Assembly: GCF_019331675.1 (NCBI RefSeq)
Contig: NZ_JAHBBJ010000009.1
Span: 58,907-122,906, forward strand
DNA: 64,000 bases
Direction: 5' to 3'
DNA from: Bifidobacterium miconisargentati
Lineage (GTDB): Bacteria; Actinomycetota; Actinomycetes; Actinomycetales; Bifidobacteriaceae
The translations under genes were made by a program, and so were the position numbers. The stretch's first letter is position 1. Each line of letters starts with the position of its first letter. This document shows, in pieces, positions 33,005 to 41,063 of this stretch. The notes beneath the pieces were generated by a model. It saw nothing but the letters and a program-made list of their open reading frames with translations. It did not search any database and was not told where the DNA came from.

Positions 33005-33898
33005 ATGCAGGACTGGAACACGCTCGCCACCGACGAGACCATGCTCCTGAACACCCACTACACGCCGGGCCGCGCGGGCCGCACGGTCGACAAGATCGTG
33101 CTGCACCACAACGCCGGCAACCTGTCCATACCGGACTGCTGGAACGTGTGGCAGACCCGCGCCGCGTCCGCCCACTACCAGGTCGACGCCAACGGGCGCA
33201 TCGGACGCCTCGTCAACGACACGGACACCGCATGGCACTCCGGCGACTGGGACGCGAACCTCACGTCCATCGGCATCGAACACGCCGACGTCTCCACCAG
33301 CCCGTGGCTCATCAGCCAGGCCACGCTCGACAACGGCGCGCACCTCGTGGCCGCCCTATGCCACCACTACGGTCTCGGACGGCCTGAATGGCTCGTCAAC
33401 GTGTACCCCCACAACCATTTCCAGGCGACCGCCTGCCCCGCCAGTATCGCCGACACGCAACGCGACGAATACATGCGCCGCGCCCAGGAATACTACGACC
33501 AGATCCAAGGAGAAGACAACATGCCCACCGCACAGGAAATCGCCAACGCCGTCTGGAACTTCGACCAGAACGGAGTCCTCATGCGCGACCGCGTCCAGGG
33601 AACCGACACCGCCGCCAACAAGACCCTCGCCATCGCCCAACGCAACGACGGGCGACTGGCCCGCATGCTCATGAGCCTCAAACGCTACACCGGCATCCCC
33701 GACGACGACACCACCACCGTGCCCGACCTCAACAACAGCATGACCGGCGACCGCGTCCGCCGCATCACCCTCATGCTCAAACGACTGTGCGGCATCCCCG
33801 ACGACGACACCACGCTGCCCGACACCATCACCCTGTCCGACACCCAGCTCGACGCCATCGCCGACCGCGTCGCCACACGACTCAAGGGGAACGCATGA
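33005..33898 (+). CDS. Endolysin, N-acetylmuramoyl-L-alanine amidase
   Basis: 297 residues. Residues 1-165 are an Amidase_2/PGRP domain: VLHHNAG (His34 zinc ligand), SAHYQVDANGRIGRLV, TAWHSG, and NHFQATACPAS with the second His and the Cys ligand. It cuts the amide bond between MurNAc and the stem peptide. The C-terminal third is a helical wall-binding-like region with two copies of GIPDDDTT (near 230 and 263). No signal peptide, so it depends on the holin downstream. Confidence 0.92.
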   Translation: MQDWNTLATDETMLLNTHYTPGRAGRTVDKIVLHHNAGNLSIPDCWNVWQTRAASAHYQVDANGRIGRLVNDTDTAWHSGDWDANLTSIGIEHADVSTSPWLISQATLDNGAHLVAALCHHYGLGRPEWLVNVYPHNHFQATACPASIADTQRDEYMRRAQEYYDQIQGEDNMPTAQEIANAVWNFDQNGVLMRDRVQGTDTAANKTLAIAQRNDGRLARMLMSLKRYTGIPDDDTTTVPDLNNSMTGDRVRRITLMLKRLCGIPDDDTTLPDTITLSDTQLDAIADRVATRLKGNA

Positions 33899-34212
33899 CC
33901 ATCATCCAGGCCATCAGCACCCTGATCAGCGTGCTCGTCATCCCATGGGTCGTGCAGCTCATCAAAACCCAGGCCATGACCGGCACCACCGCACGATGGG
34001 TAAGCCTCGCCATCAGCCTCGCCGCGGGCGCCGCCACCGGCCTCCTCGGCGGCATCCCCAACACGCCCGGCGACTGGGTCACGTGCATCCTCGCCGTCGT
34101 CGGCGGCACCCAAATCGCCTACTCGGCATTCAAAGCCGTCGGCATCACCAACAACTGGCTCGACGCATTGCTCAACGTCGGCAACGTCAACACACCAAAA
34201 CACGCGGCATAA
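33895..34212 (+). CDS. Holin
   Basis: 105 residues, ATGA-coupled to the endolysin. It has an N-terminal hydrophobic helix (ISTLISVLVIPWVVQLI), a second helix (WVSLAISLAAGAATGLLGG) and a third (WVTCILAVVGGTQIAYSAF), with a polar C-terminus. Size, topology and position fit a holin that opens the membrane for the amidase. Confidence 0.75.
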   Translation: MTIIQAISTLISVLVIPWVVQLIKTQAMTGTTARWVSLAISLAAGAATGLLGGIPNTPGDWVTCILAVVGGTQIAYSAFKAVGITNNWLDALLNVGNVNTPKHAA

Positions 34213-34222
34213 TAATCACCAA

Positions 34223-34275
34223 GGCCCTGTCCGGCATCGCATCACCGCGGGCCGGACAGGGCCGATTCCCTTTTG
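34223..34275 (+). terminator. Terminator at the end of the late operon
   Basis: GGCCCTGTCCGGC (34223-34235) pairs perfectly with GCCGGACAGGGCC (34251-34263), followed by GATTCCCTTTT. It closes the phage late transcript. Confidence 0.85.
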
Positions 34276-34291
34276 CCGGAGCAGACGTCGT

Positions 34292-34313
34292 TTTTGGCCA
34301 CATTTTGGCCACA
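34292..34313 (+). repeat. Tandem 11-bp repeat, likely integrase arm-type sites
   Basis: TTTTGGCCACA occurs twice without spacer (34292-34302 and 34303-34313), about 100 bases inside the prophage end. Direct repeats at this distance from the core are typical binding sites of the integrase N-terminal domain. A degraded copy is present at 34511-34529. Confidence 0.6.
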
Positions 34314-34410
34314 CTTTTCGGAAATAGCGGTAAATAATACCAAATTCCATAAAACACGAAAAAGTCTCTCAGCCCTACTCCCGTAAGGGGAAACAGCCAT
34401 TTCACAAGGG

Positions 34411-34453
34411 CTCCGGAATCCGCAGGGCGGGGGTTCGAGTCCCTCATTGCCCA
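34411..34453 (+). other. attR: 3' fragment of a tRNA gene (best read as tRNA-Arg, CCG)
   Basis: The sequence from CTCCGGA (a 7-base anticodon loop with T33 and anticodon CCG) through the T arm (GGGGG TTCGAGT CCCTC) to ATTGCCCA is a tRNA 3' half. The 5' half is absent: bases before 34411 do not pair with ATCCG. This is what phage integration into a tRNA gene leaves at one end, with the restored full tRNA at the other (left, outside the window). Anticodon identity is my reading. Confidence 0.65.
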
Positions 34454-34510
34454 CTTTTCTAGACCGTTGGAATGCCGGCGGAATCAATCATCCCAATGGG
34501 CATCGGCTCA

Positions 34511-34529
34511 TTCTTGGCTACATTTTGCC
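34511..34529 (+). repeat. Degenerate copy of the phage arm-site repeat outside attR
   Basis: TTCTTGGCTACATTTTGCC closely resembles TTTTTGGCCACATTTTGGCC at 34291-34310 but lies 58 bases beyond the tRNA fragment, on the chromosomal side. It may be a scar of an older element in the same tRNA site. Confidence 0.45.
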
Positions 34530-34592
34530 TTATTCCGGAAAATAAGTGGGCAGAATGTGGGCAACGACGGCCCTCGCCACATCATTGCAAAA

Positions 34593-34715
34593 GGCTCTGG
34601 TAAACCAAGATTGACATGAATCCGTGTCTGACTACCCCTCAGTCGGCTTCGCCGCCAGCTCCCCTGACAAGGGGAGCCGAGAATAAATGCCCCATATCAA
34701 TCTTGATTTAACGCC
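34593..34715 (+). mobile_element. MITE-like element, copy A (short form)
   Basis: Left end GGCTCTGGTAAACCAAGATT, right end TCAATCTTGATTTAAC then GCC, around the core shared by all copies (ACCCCTCAGTCGGCTTCGCC... ending ACAAGGGGAGCC). Flanks TTGCAAAA (34585-34592) and TTACAAAA (34716-34723) look like an 8-bp target duplication with one change. The right flank includes the stop codon of the helicase gene. Confidence 0.7.
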
Positions 34716-36287
34716 TTACAAAAACCGCGAGGGACGACGCTGCTGGGCGCCATAGCCGTCCTTGGTGCGGGCGTAGGACAGGTGCAGCGAATCCTCGGCT
34801 CGGGTGATGCCCACGTACATGAGCCGCCGTTCCTCCTCCAGCGTCTCCCCCGGTTCGGGCGCGCCGTACGGCAGCAGGCCTTCGGAGCAGCCCGCCAGAA
34901 ACACATGCTTGAATTCCAGGCCCTTGGCCGCGTGAATGGTGGAGATCGTGACGCCCGGATCGTCCTCGAGCTTCAATCCGGTGGCGTCCAGCCCCATGGC
35001 CTCCAGCAGCGCACGCTTGGCCGCGGCCTCACCGGCGAGCGCGGACGACTGCCAACCCGCGTCCTTGCGCACGCGGAACTTGATGCCGGCAGCACGCAGC
35101 GCCGCGCCGAACACCGGCTGCTGCGCGTTGATGCGCGTCAGGATCGCGCAGTCGGAGGGCTTGACGCCGGCGGCCATGAGCTTGCGGATGCGGGCCGTCA
35201 CCCCCTGGGCCTCCTCCACGTCGGTCTCGTACACGGTCCGGCTCACGCGGCGCCCCGGTTCACGCGCCGAAACGAGTTTCAGGTAGTCGTCGCGGTTCGG
35301 TGCGGCCGCGAGCACCCGGTTGGCGAGGTTCACCACCTCGGGCGTGGAACGGTAGTCGGTGCCGAGGTTGATGTCCGCGGCGAGCGGCCCGAATTCGTCC
35401 GCGAATCGCAGCAGATCCCAGCTGGACGCGCCGGCGAACGAGTAGATGGTCTGCGCGGGGTCCCCCACCACGCACACGTTGCGGTTCATGGCGGCCTTGC
35501 CGTCCGGCCCGCCGCCGCCCAGCCACAGGGTCATCAGCCGGTGCTGCAGCGGGGAGACGTCCTGGTACTCGTCCACGGTGAGCCAGCCGATGGTGGAACG
35601 GATCTGCGCCGCCGCCTCGGGGAAATCGTCCATGATGTGACAGACGAGCAGCAGGATGTCGTCGAAGTCGATTTCGCCGCGGGAGGTCTTCTCCCGCTCA
35701 TACTCGTCGTAGATGGACTTGAATCGTTCGGCGTCAAGCCCGGCGGGCGGCAGATGGTTCGCGGCCGCGCACACGCGCGCGTAATCCTCGACGGCCACCA
35801 GGGAGATCTTGGCCCAGTTGATTTCGGCGAGCACGTCGCGCACGGTGAGCGGATCGACGTCCGACTGCGCGGTGACGTGCATGATGGCGCGGGCGACGGT
35901 GTCCCGCTGGTCCTCGATGAGATGCGGGAAGGGCGCCTCACACACATCCGCCCAGACGCTGTTGAGCTGGTTCAGCGCGGCCGAATGGAAGGTCGCGGCC
36001 GTGACCCCGTTGCCGGCTCCCTGCCGCGCGCTGCCGCCGACGCCCAACCGTTCGAGGCGCACGCGCATCTCGGTGGCCGCCTTGACCGAGAACGTGACGG
36101 CGAGCACCCGCTCCGGCTTCCACGCCCCGGTGGCGCAGGCGTAGGCGATGCGCCGCGTGACCGTGCGCGTCTTGCCCGCGCCCGCGCCCGCGATGATGCG
36201 CACCGGCCCGTTCAGCGTGGTGGCCGCCCGCCGCTGCTGTCCGTCAAGGCCTTCGAGAATCGTCTGCGCCTGTTCCATGCCCTCCAT
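34716..36287 (-). CDS. UvrD/PcrA-type ATP-dependent DNA helicase (UvrD2-like)
   Basis: 523 residues from ATG 36287 (or ATG 36278, MEQ...). SF1 motifs: IIAGAGAGKT (31-40), LAVTFSVKAATEMR, TVDEYQDVSPLQ, GDPAQTIYSFAG, TIHAAKGLEFKHVF and YVGITRAEDSLHLSYA. It unwinds DNA in repair. It is short for the family and lacks the C-terminal HRDC domain of mycobacterial UvrD2. The open frame continues far upstream to 37415 without function; that part overlaps the divergent gene and is rejected. A MITE abuts its stop codon. Confidence 0.88.
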   Translation of the reverse strand: MEGMEQAQTILEGLDGQQRRAATTLNGPVRIIAGAGAGKTRTVTRRIAYACATGAWKPERVLAVTFSVKAATEMRVRLERLGVGGSARQGAGNGVTAATFHSAALNQLNSVWADVCEAPFPHLIEDQRDTVARAIMHVTAQSDVDPLTVRDVLAEINWAKISLVAVEDYARVCAAANHLPPAGLDAERFKSIYDEYEREKTSRGEIDFDDILLLVCHIMDDFPEAAAQIRSTIGWLTVDEYQDVSPLQHRLMTLWLGGGGPDGKAAMNRNVCVVGDPAQTIYSFAGASSWDLLRFADEFGPLAADINLGTDYRSTPEVVNLANRVLAAAPNRDDYLKLVSAREPGRRVSRTVYETDVEEAQGVTARIRKLMAAGVKPSDCAILTRINAQQPVFGAALRAAGIKFRVRKDAGWQSSALAGEAAAKRALLEAMGLDATGLKLEDDPGVTISTIHAAKGLEFKHVFLAGCSEGLLPYGAPEPGETLEEERRLMYVGITRAEDSLHLSYARTKDGYGAQQRRPSRFL

Positions 36288-36404
36288 TGTGGCACGCTCC
36301 GGCCCGGACCAGGACTGTCCGAGACGCCGCATGCCGCGCAAATGGCTCATTCGATGGTGTCGACCGGCCTTTCCGCACAAGGCATGTATTAGTGTTAAAG
36401 GGTG

Positions 36405-38453
36405 ATGAAACGTAGCAACTATGTGTTGGCGGCGCTGACTTCGGCCGTCCTGCCGAACCTGGCGGTCGCCGGCGTGAGGGAGAGCGCGCAGGCCAGCTCG
36501 ACCGACGAGGCCAAAGGCATCGATCAGGCCGTGGTGCAGGATGCCTCGGGCCGCCTGTATGACGTATATGCCACCGACACCGCGGCGGGTCGCACCCGTT
36601 TGGTCCGTCGCGTGAAGGCCGCGCAGACGCTGGCCGCCGCGCGCGAGCCCGGAGGCCTCGGCTTCGATCTGGACCGCGTGATCGCGTTCGCCCCCGGCGA
36701 CGTGTCCAAGCCCGGTCAGACCGCCACCGCCCAGGCGTTCAACAAGGACGAGGAGACCGTCAAAGCCACGGCCACCGTGGATACCAGCAAGCCGAGCCCC
36801 ACCGGTTCGACCACCGTGCTGATCGCCGCCCACCGTGACGGCCAGTCGCGTCCGCTGGATTTGCTGACGTTGGACGACTGCGCGGCGGTGGGCACCGCGC
36901 TCGGCGCCATCCATCGTCTCTCCCCCGCGTTTCTGAACGCCGCCAAGTACCCGGTGTTCACCACCGGCCAGATCCGCTCGCAGCTGACCGCATGGATCAG
37001 GCGTCTGCGCTCGGCCGGTCACGTGCCCACCGAAATCACCAACAGCTGGGCGCGCGTCATCGAGACCGAGGGACTGTGGTCGTTCGCCACCTGCACCGTG
37101 CACGGCGGGTTCTCGGACGGCGACTTCCTGTTCTCCGGCTCCACCATCACCGCCGTGACCAACTGGCAGGACATGCAGGTCAACGACCCGGCCCGCGATC
37201 TGGCGTGGATCTTCGGCAAGCTGGACGAATCGCACCGCAACGCTGTGCTCGCCGCCTACGGTCGCATGATGGGCTCCCGACTGGACGACCTCATCATGCT
37301 GCGCGCCAACCTGTGGCTGCAGATGGAGCAGGTAGGCGAGTTCATCCAGGCCATCAACCGCGGCGACAACGACCGCATCATGCAGTTCAAGGCACAGGTG
37401 GAACGTCTTGCGCATCAGCTCGGCATCATCAGCCGGGACACCACGCCGGCACCGGACGCCAAGGAGGCCAGCGCGCGCGAAACGAAGCCCGGTTCGCCGT
37501 CGACCATCACTGTGGGCACGCTGCTGCAGGACGATGAGCGTCGCGGTTCCGGCGCCTCCGGTTCGTCCGTGACCGTGGCCGAGTCCGCCGATGTTTCCGA
37601 CGACACCCCCGACCCGGATCGCACCGGTTCCGCCGAAATTTCGGCGGCGGGTCAGGTGGGGATGACGCCGGTGGTCGGCTCGTCACCGGCAGCCGACCGC
37701 ACGGCCGACCATCCACTGGCCAGCACCCCGCTTGCCGGCGGCTCCCGCCCCGGATTCGGCGGCACCGGTTCGACCAAGCCGCAGCCGTCCCATGCCACGT
37801 CGTCCCCGCATTCCTCGGTGACCATCACCCTCAAGGAACTGCTGGAGATGGACCGTCAGGAGAAGGCCGGCCAGTCGCAGGAATCGCGCAACCAGTCCGC
37901 CGCGGGCGCTTCGACCGGCGTCAATGGCACCGGCACGACCGGCAATGCCAACGCGCACGGCCATTTCGGCGGCGCTGGCACCACGCAGTCCAACGGCCGC
38001 CCGATGTCCCATCCGAGGCCATTGTTCCCGGGACCGGTCAGCCTGCACGGCCCGGTGGCCGGCAATGTCCTGATGGACTCCGACGACACCGGCGAACGGT
38101 TCTCGCACTCCTCCACCGCGAAGACCACGGTCATTCCGCTGCTGGAACGCGAGGAACGCGCCCTGCGCGACGCGCACGCCGGACTGGAGGGCTACGACGA
38201 GGACGGCAACCCGCTGAGTTCGCCGAGCAGCCCGGCGACGCCGGAGCACACGGACGAGACGCATGACGCGGGCACACCGGCCGGTGACGGAACCGCTGAA
38301 TCCCAAGATTCCACGGTTTCCGCCAATGTCACCCCCGATGCCACTGTCGCACCTGCCGACGCCGACATCGATCCGGACGATACGGGCGACTCGACCCCCG
38401 TCTCGGGCACCGCGGGGAACGGCACCGCGGAAGAGGCCACGCCGAGCGCGTAA
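36405..38453 (+). CDS. Phosphotransferase (APH-like) domain protein with long disordered tail
   Basis: 682 residues from ATG 36405 (an in-frame GTG lies at 36402), divergent from the helicase. Residues 1-330 resemble aminoglycoside/macrolide phosphotransferase-fold proteins: a kinase-like C-lobe with CTVHGGFSDGDFLFSG, where the catalytic HxD...N pattern is altered, and TNWQDMQVNDPARDLAWIFG. The last 350 residues are Ser/Thr/Gly/Pro-rich and low-complexity, with two repeated VTITLKELLEMD-type motifs (TITVGTLLQDDE, SVTITLKELLEMD). An actinobacterial pairing with a UvrD2-type gene is known. Substrate unknown. Confidence 0.65.
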   Translation: MKRSNYVLAALTSAVLPNLAVAGVRESAQASSTDEAKGIDQAVVQDASGRLYDVYATDTAAGRTRLVRRVKAAQTLAAAREPGGLGFDLDRVIAFAPGDVSKPGQTATAQAFNKDEETVKATATVDTSKPSPTGSTTVLIAAHRDGQSRPLDLLTLDDCAAVGTALGAIHRLSPAFLNAAKYPVFTTGQIRSQLTAWIRRLRSAGHVPTEITNSWARVIETEGLWSFATCTVHGGFSDGDFLFSGSTITAVTNWQDMQVNDPARDLAWIFGKLDESHRNAVLAAYGRMMGSRLDDLIMLRANLWLQMEQVGEFIQAINRGDNDRIMQFKAQVERLAHQLGIISRDTTPAPDAKEASARETKPGSPSTITVGTLLQDDERRGSGASGSSVTVAESADVSDDTPDPDRTGSAEISAAGQVGMTPVVGSSPAADRTADHPLASTPLAGGSRPGFGGTGSTKPQPSHATSSPHSSVTITLKELLEMDRQEKAGQSQESRNQSAAGASTGVNGTGTTGNANAHGHFGGAGTTQSNGRPMSHPRPLFPGPVSLHGPVAGNVLMDSDDTGERFSHSSTAKTTVIPLLEREERALRDAHAGLEGYDEDGNPLSSPSSPATPEHTDETHDAGTPAGDGTAESQDSTVSANVTPDATVAPADADIDPDDTGDSTPVSGTAGNGTAEEATPSA

Positions 38454-38546
38454 CCGTCCGGCACCGCCGCGCGCACGCGGCACAATGGAACCATTGACAC
38501 ACAACCGAACAACCCGCGGCCGCGAGGCCGAAAGCGAGGAGCATTC

Positions 38547-38771
38547 ATGGACATCGAACTGGGCATTCAGAACGTGGCTCGACCGGTGAACTTCAGCACC
38601 GATGACTCAGCCGACAAGGTCAGCCAGGTCATCGCGCAGGCCGTCAAGACCGGTACGACCATCGACCTGACCGATGACAAGGGCCGCCGCATCATCGTGC
38701 CGGCCAAGGCGCTGGGATACGCCATCATCGGCTCCGAAACCAAGCACGCCGTCGGTTTCGGCGCGCTGTGA
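38547..38771 (+). CDS. DUF3107 family protein
   Basis: 74 residues behind GAGGAG. MDIELGIQNVARPVNFSTDD and later DDKGRRIIVPAKALGYAIIG match the actinobacterial DUF3107 family (mycobacterial TB9.4-like). These small proteins lie near uvrD2 in many actinobacteria. Biochemical function is unknown. Confidence 0.85.
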   Translation: MDIELGIQNVARPVNFSTDDSADKVSQVIAQAVKTGTTIDLTDDKGRRIIVPAKALGYAIIGSETKHAVGFGAL

Positions 38772-38790
38772 CGCGCGGCTTCCCGTATTT

Positions 38791-39000
38791 GGCTCCGTTA
38801 AACCAAAACTGACGTGCCACCACTCATTCTTGGCTCCCCTTGTCAGGACATCGCCGTGATGCAAACAGCAGAGCTGTTTGTAGGCGATGTGCGAGACGAC
38901 AGTCGAGCCAGTGGACTGCGAACGAAGTTCGTCCCTAATTGCAGGATGAGCTGGCCACGAAGCGGACTGAGGGGTAGTTCGGTGGAACTTGGTTTAACGG
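38791..39000 (+). mobile_element. MITE-like element, copy B (long form)
   Basis: Begins GGCTCCGTTAAACCAAAACT and ends AACTTGGTTTAACGG. It contains the core in inverted order (GGCTCCCCTTGTCAGG... CTGAGGGGTAG) plus an extra ~90 bases (GCAAACAGCAGAGCTGTTTG, GTGCGAGACGACAGTCGAGC) shared with copy E. No gene. Confidence 0.7.
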
Positions 39001-39009
39001 ATTTTTTTA

Positions 39010-39133
39010 GGCTCTGTTAAACCAAGATTGACATGAATCCATGTCTGACTACCCCTCAGTCGGCTTCGCCGACAGCTCCCCTGACAAGGGGAGCCGAGAA
39101 TAAGGGCCATGTCAATCTTGGTTTAACAGAGCC
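39010..39133 (+). mobile_element. MITE-like element, copy C (intact, perfect 26-bp ends)
   Basis: The left end 39010-39035 (GGCTCTGTTAAACCAAGATT...) and right end 39108-39133 are perfect 26-bp inverted repeats. T-rich TTTTTTA flanks both sides. Because the right end is followed by a T run, the element can also act as a transcription terminator. Confidence 0.85.
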
Positions 39134-39149
39134 TTTTTTATTTTCAGGA

Positions 39150-40034
39150 TTACCGATACAGCGGCAGCACCCCGCGACGCACGATTTCGGCGACGGTGGC
39201 CTCATCGGTGAGGTTCTCCCCCAGTCCGTTCGGCTTGCCCTTGCCATGCCAGTCGGATCCGCCGGTGACCAGCAGACCGAAGCGGCGGCACAGCGTCAGC
39301 AGCCGTTCGCGTTGTTCGGGCGGATTGCCGCGATGCCACACTTCCAGACCATCCAAACCCTCCCGCGCCAGCGTCTCGATCTGCCCATCGGAGAGCAGCC
39401 GCCGGTTGCGGCTCAGATCGCCGGCGTGGGCGACGAGCACCACGCCCCCGGCCTCCTTGACCGCGGCCACCACCTCGTGCGAGGTCGGCGACGGCGTGGG
39501 AATGTAGTACTTGGAAGACGAGTTGACGGCATCGGCGAAAGCCTGCGAACGGTTCTCGTACACGCCGGCGCTGACCAGCGCGTCGGCGATGTGTGGTCGG
39601 CCGATCGTCGTCTTGCTGCCCTCACGCACCTGCGCGAGCACGGATTCCCAGGAGATGGGGTAATCGCGCGCGAGCAGTTCGACCATGCGCTGCGTGCGTC
39701 GCAGACGAGCCTCGCGGGTGGCGGCGAACAGGTTCACGATATGCGGGCTGGCGGGATCGTACTGGTAGCCCAGCATGTGTACGGACACGTCCTCGTCCGT
39801 GGCGGTGATCTCGGTGCCGCGCAGCAGCGGCAATCCCATCCGACGGGCCGCGGTTTCGGCGTCCTGCCAGCCGGCGGTGGTGTCATGGTCGGAAATGGAT
39901 ACGCCCTTCAGGCCGAGCGCCTTCGATTGCTCGGCGAGCGTGGCAGGTGTCTCTGTGCCGTCGGAGAAGACGGTATGGCAATGGATGTCCCATCCGGTTG
40001 CGGGCGGCGCCACAGGCATCACGTATCCAGTCAT
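39150..40034 (-). CDS. PHP-domain phosphoesterase
   Basis: 294 residues from ATG 40034. DIHCHTVFSDGTETP, ISDHDTT, TEITATDEDVSVHMLGY, VLVAHAGDL and GGSDWHGKGKPNGLG are the metal-binding motifs of the PHP family of the YciV/TrpH type, which includes 3',5'-nucleotide phosphatases and 5'-3' exoribonucleases. The ATG lies 7 bases after TACGAT, so the mRNA is probably leaderless. Exact substrate not deducible. Confidence 0.85.
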   Translation of the reverse strand: MTGYVMPVAPPATGWDIHCHTVFSDGTETPATLAEQSKALGLKGVSISDHDTTAGWQDAETAARRMGLPLLRGTEITATDEDVSVHMLGYQYDPASPHIVNLFAATREARLRRTQRMVELLARDYPISWESVLAQVREGSKTTIGRPHIADALVSAGVYENRSQAFADAVNSSSKYYIPTPSPTSHEVVAAVKEAGGVVLVAHAGDLSRNRRLLSDGQIETLAREGLDGLEVWHRGNPPEQRERLLTLCRRFGLLVTGGSDWHGKGKPNGLGENLTDEATVAEIVRRGVLPLYR

Positions 40035-40138
40035 ACCTTTTATCGTAACCCGTTTCACCGGCGTTTCCCGTTCGGACAGGCCGCATGACAACCGCAGACG
40101 CTACGCTGGAGCGCAGCATCCATATTCAGGGGGTAGGT

Positions 40139-40852
40139 ATGAGCAGCAACGCGACCGTTGGACAGAAGCACGCCGACGTTTCCGGTACCGGGGAGCCGCA
40201 GATCGCGGCAGGCTCCGGGAACGCGACGGGGCTTTCGGGATGGCGTCACGGCGCCACGTGGACGTACCTCATTATGCTGATCGCCTCCGCTGTGGCGCTG
40301 GGTACCTCGTTCATCCTGTCCGCGGAGACGCTGCAGCTGGCCCGCAACCCCTCCGCCTCGCTCGGTTGCGATGTGAACGCGGTGATCTCCTGCTCCACGG
40401 TGGCCCAATCCTGGCAGGCGGAGATCGTGAAGTTCGGCGGACTGTCCTATCCGAACGCCTTCTTCGGCATCGCGGCGGAAAGCGTGTTCGTGACCATCGC
40501 GGTGATCGGTCTGGCCCGCGTGCGCGTGCCGCGCTGGTTCGCCGCCTGCACCTGGCTGGGCGGGCTTGCGGCGCTCGCATACTCGTATTGGCTGAGCACG
40601 CAGTCGCTGTTCGTGATCCACGCGCTGTGCCCGTGGTGCCTGACGCTCATGTTCTCCACCACCATCCAGTTCATGGCGCTGAGCCATGCGACCGTGGCCG
40701 TACAGGGGCTGCCGACCGGCAAGGACGGCGAGGTTCCCGCCGGATTGGCGAAGTACTACCGGCTCAACATCGACCTGATGATCGATGTGCTGTGGATCGT
40801 GGCGATCGTGGTGCTCATCCTCGTGACCGAGGGCGCGGCGCTGTTTGCGTAG
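40139..40852 (+). CDS. Vitamin K epoxide reductase (VKOR) family membrane protein
   Basis: 237 residues from ATG 40139 (behind GGGGGTAGG); ATG 40085 is in frame but lacks a site. About five membrane helices. The conserved loop Cys pair lies in SLGCDVNAVISC and the active CxxC in ALCPWCLTLMF. VKOR proteins reoxidise a DsbA-like partner using quinone, forming disulfides in exported proteins. Since bifidobacteria lack a respiratory chain, the electron acceptor is an open question. No DsbA partner is seen here. Confidence 0.85.
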   Translation: MSSNATVGQKHADVSGTGEPQIAAGSGNATGLSGWRHGATWTYLIMLIASAVALGTSFILSAETLQLARNPSASLGCDVNAVISCSTVAQSWQAEIVKFGGLSYPNAFFGIAAESVFVTIAVIGLARVRVPRWFAACTWLGGLAALAYSYWLSTQSLFVIHALCPWCLTLMFSTTIQFMALSHATVAVQGLPTGKDGEVPAGLAKYYRLNIDLMIDVLWIVAIVVLILVTEGAALFA

Positions 40853-40898
40853 TCGATTGCTCCGGATTGCTTCGCGGCACCGGCAGCACAAAGGTAAT

Positions 40899-41020
40899 GG
40901 CTCTGTTACACCAAGATTGACATGGTCCTTATCTTGGCTCCCCTTGTCAGGGGAGCTGTCGGCGAAGCCGACTGAGGGGTAGTCCAATGGGATCCATGCC
41001 GATCTTGGCGCAACAGAGTC
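40899..41020 (+). mobile_element. MITE-like element, copy D, with exact 8-bp target duplication
   Basis: Left end GGCTCTGTTACACCAAGATT, right end GATCTTGGCGCAACAGAGTC, core in inverted orientation. Direct repeats AAGGTAAT at 40891-40898 and 41021-41028 flank it exactly. This is the best proof that the family moves. Ends beginning GGCTCTG and 8-bp duplications recall ISL3-family insertion sequences. Confidence 0.85.
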
Positions 41021-41035
41021 AAGGTAATAAACATC

Positions 41036-41057
41036 GGGCGGCCTTTCAGGGCCGCCC
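41036..41057 (-). terminator. Terminator downstream of dapF
   Basis: GGGCGGCC (41036-41043) and GGCCGCCC (41050-41057) form a strong stem between the MITE and the dapF stop. Read on the minus strand it is followed by GATGTTTATT. Confidence 0.7.
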
Positions 41058-41063
41058 TTTCGT

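Noticed and set aside
34330..34453. A complete tRNA gene
   Set aside because: Only the 3' half is tRNA-like; bases before 34411 cannot form the 5' anticodon, D or acceptor strands.
36288..37415. The helicase frame stays open upstream to 37415 on the minus strand, suggesting an 899-residue protein
   Set aside because: That part is antisense to the phosphotransferase gene, is Gly/Arg/His-rich like high-GC shadow frames, and the SF1 helicase begins normally at MEGMEQ or MEQ.
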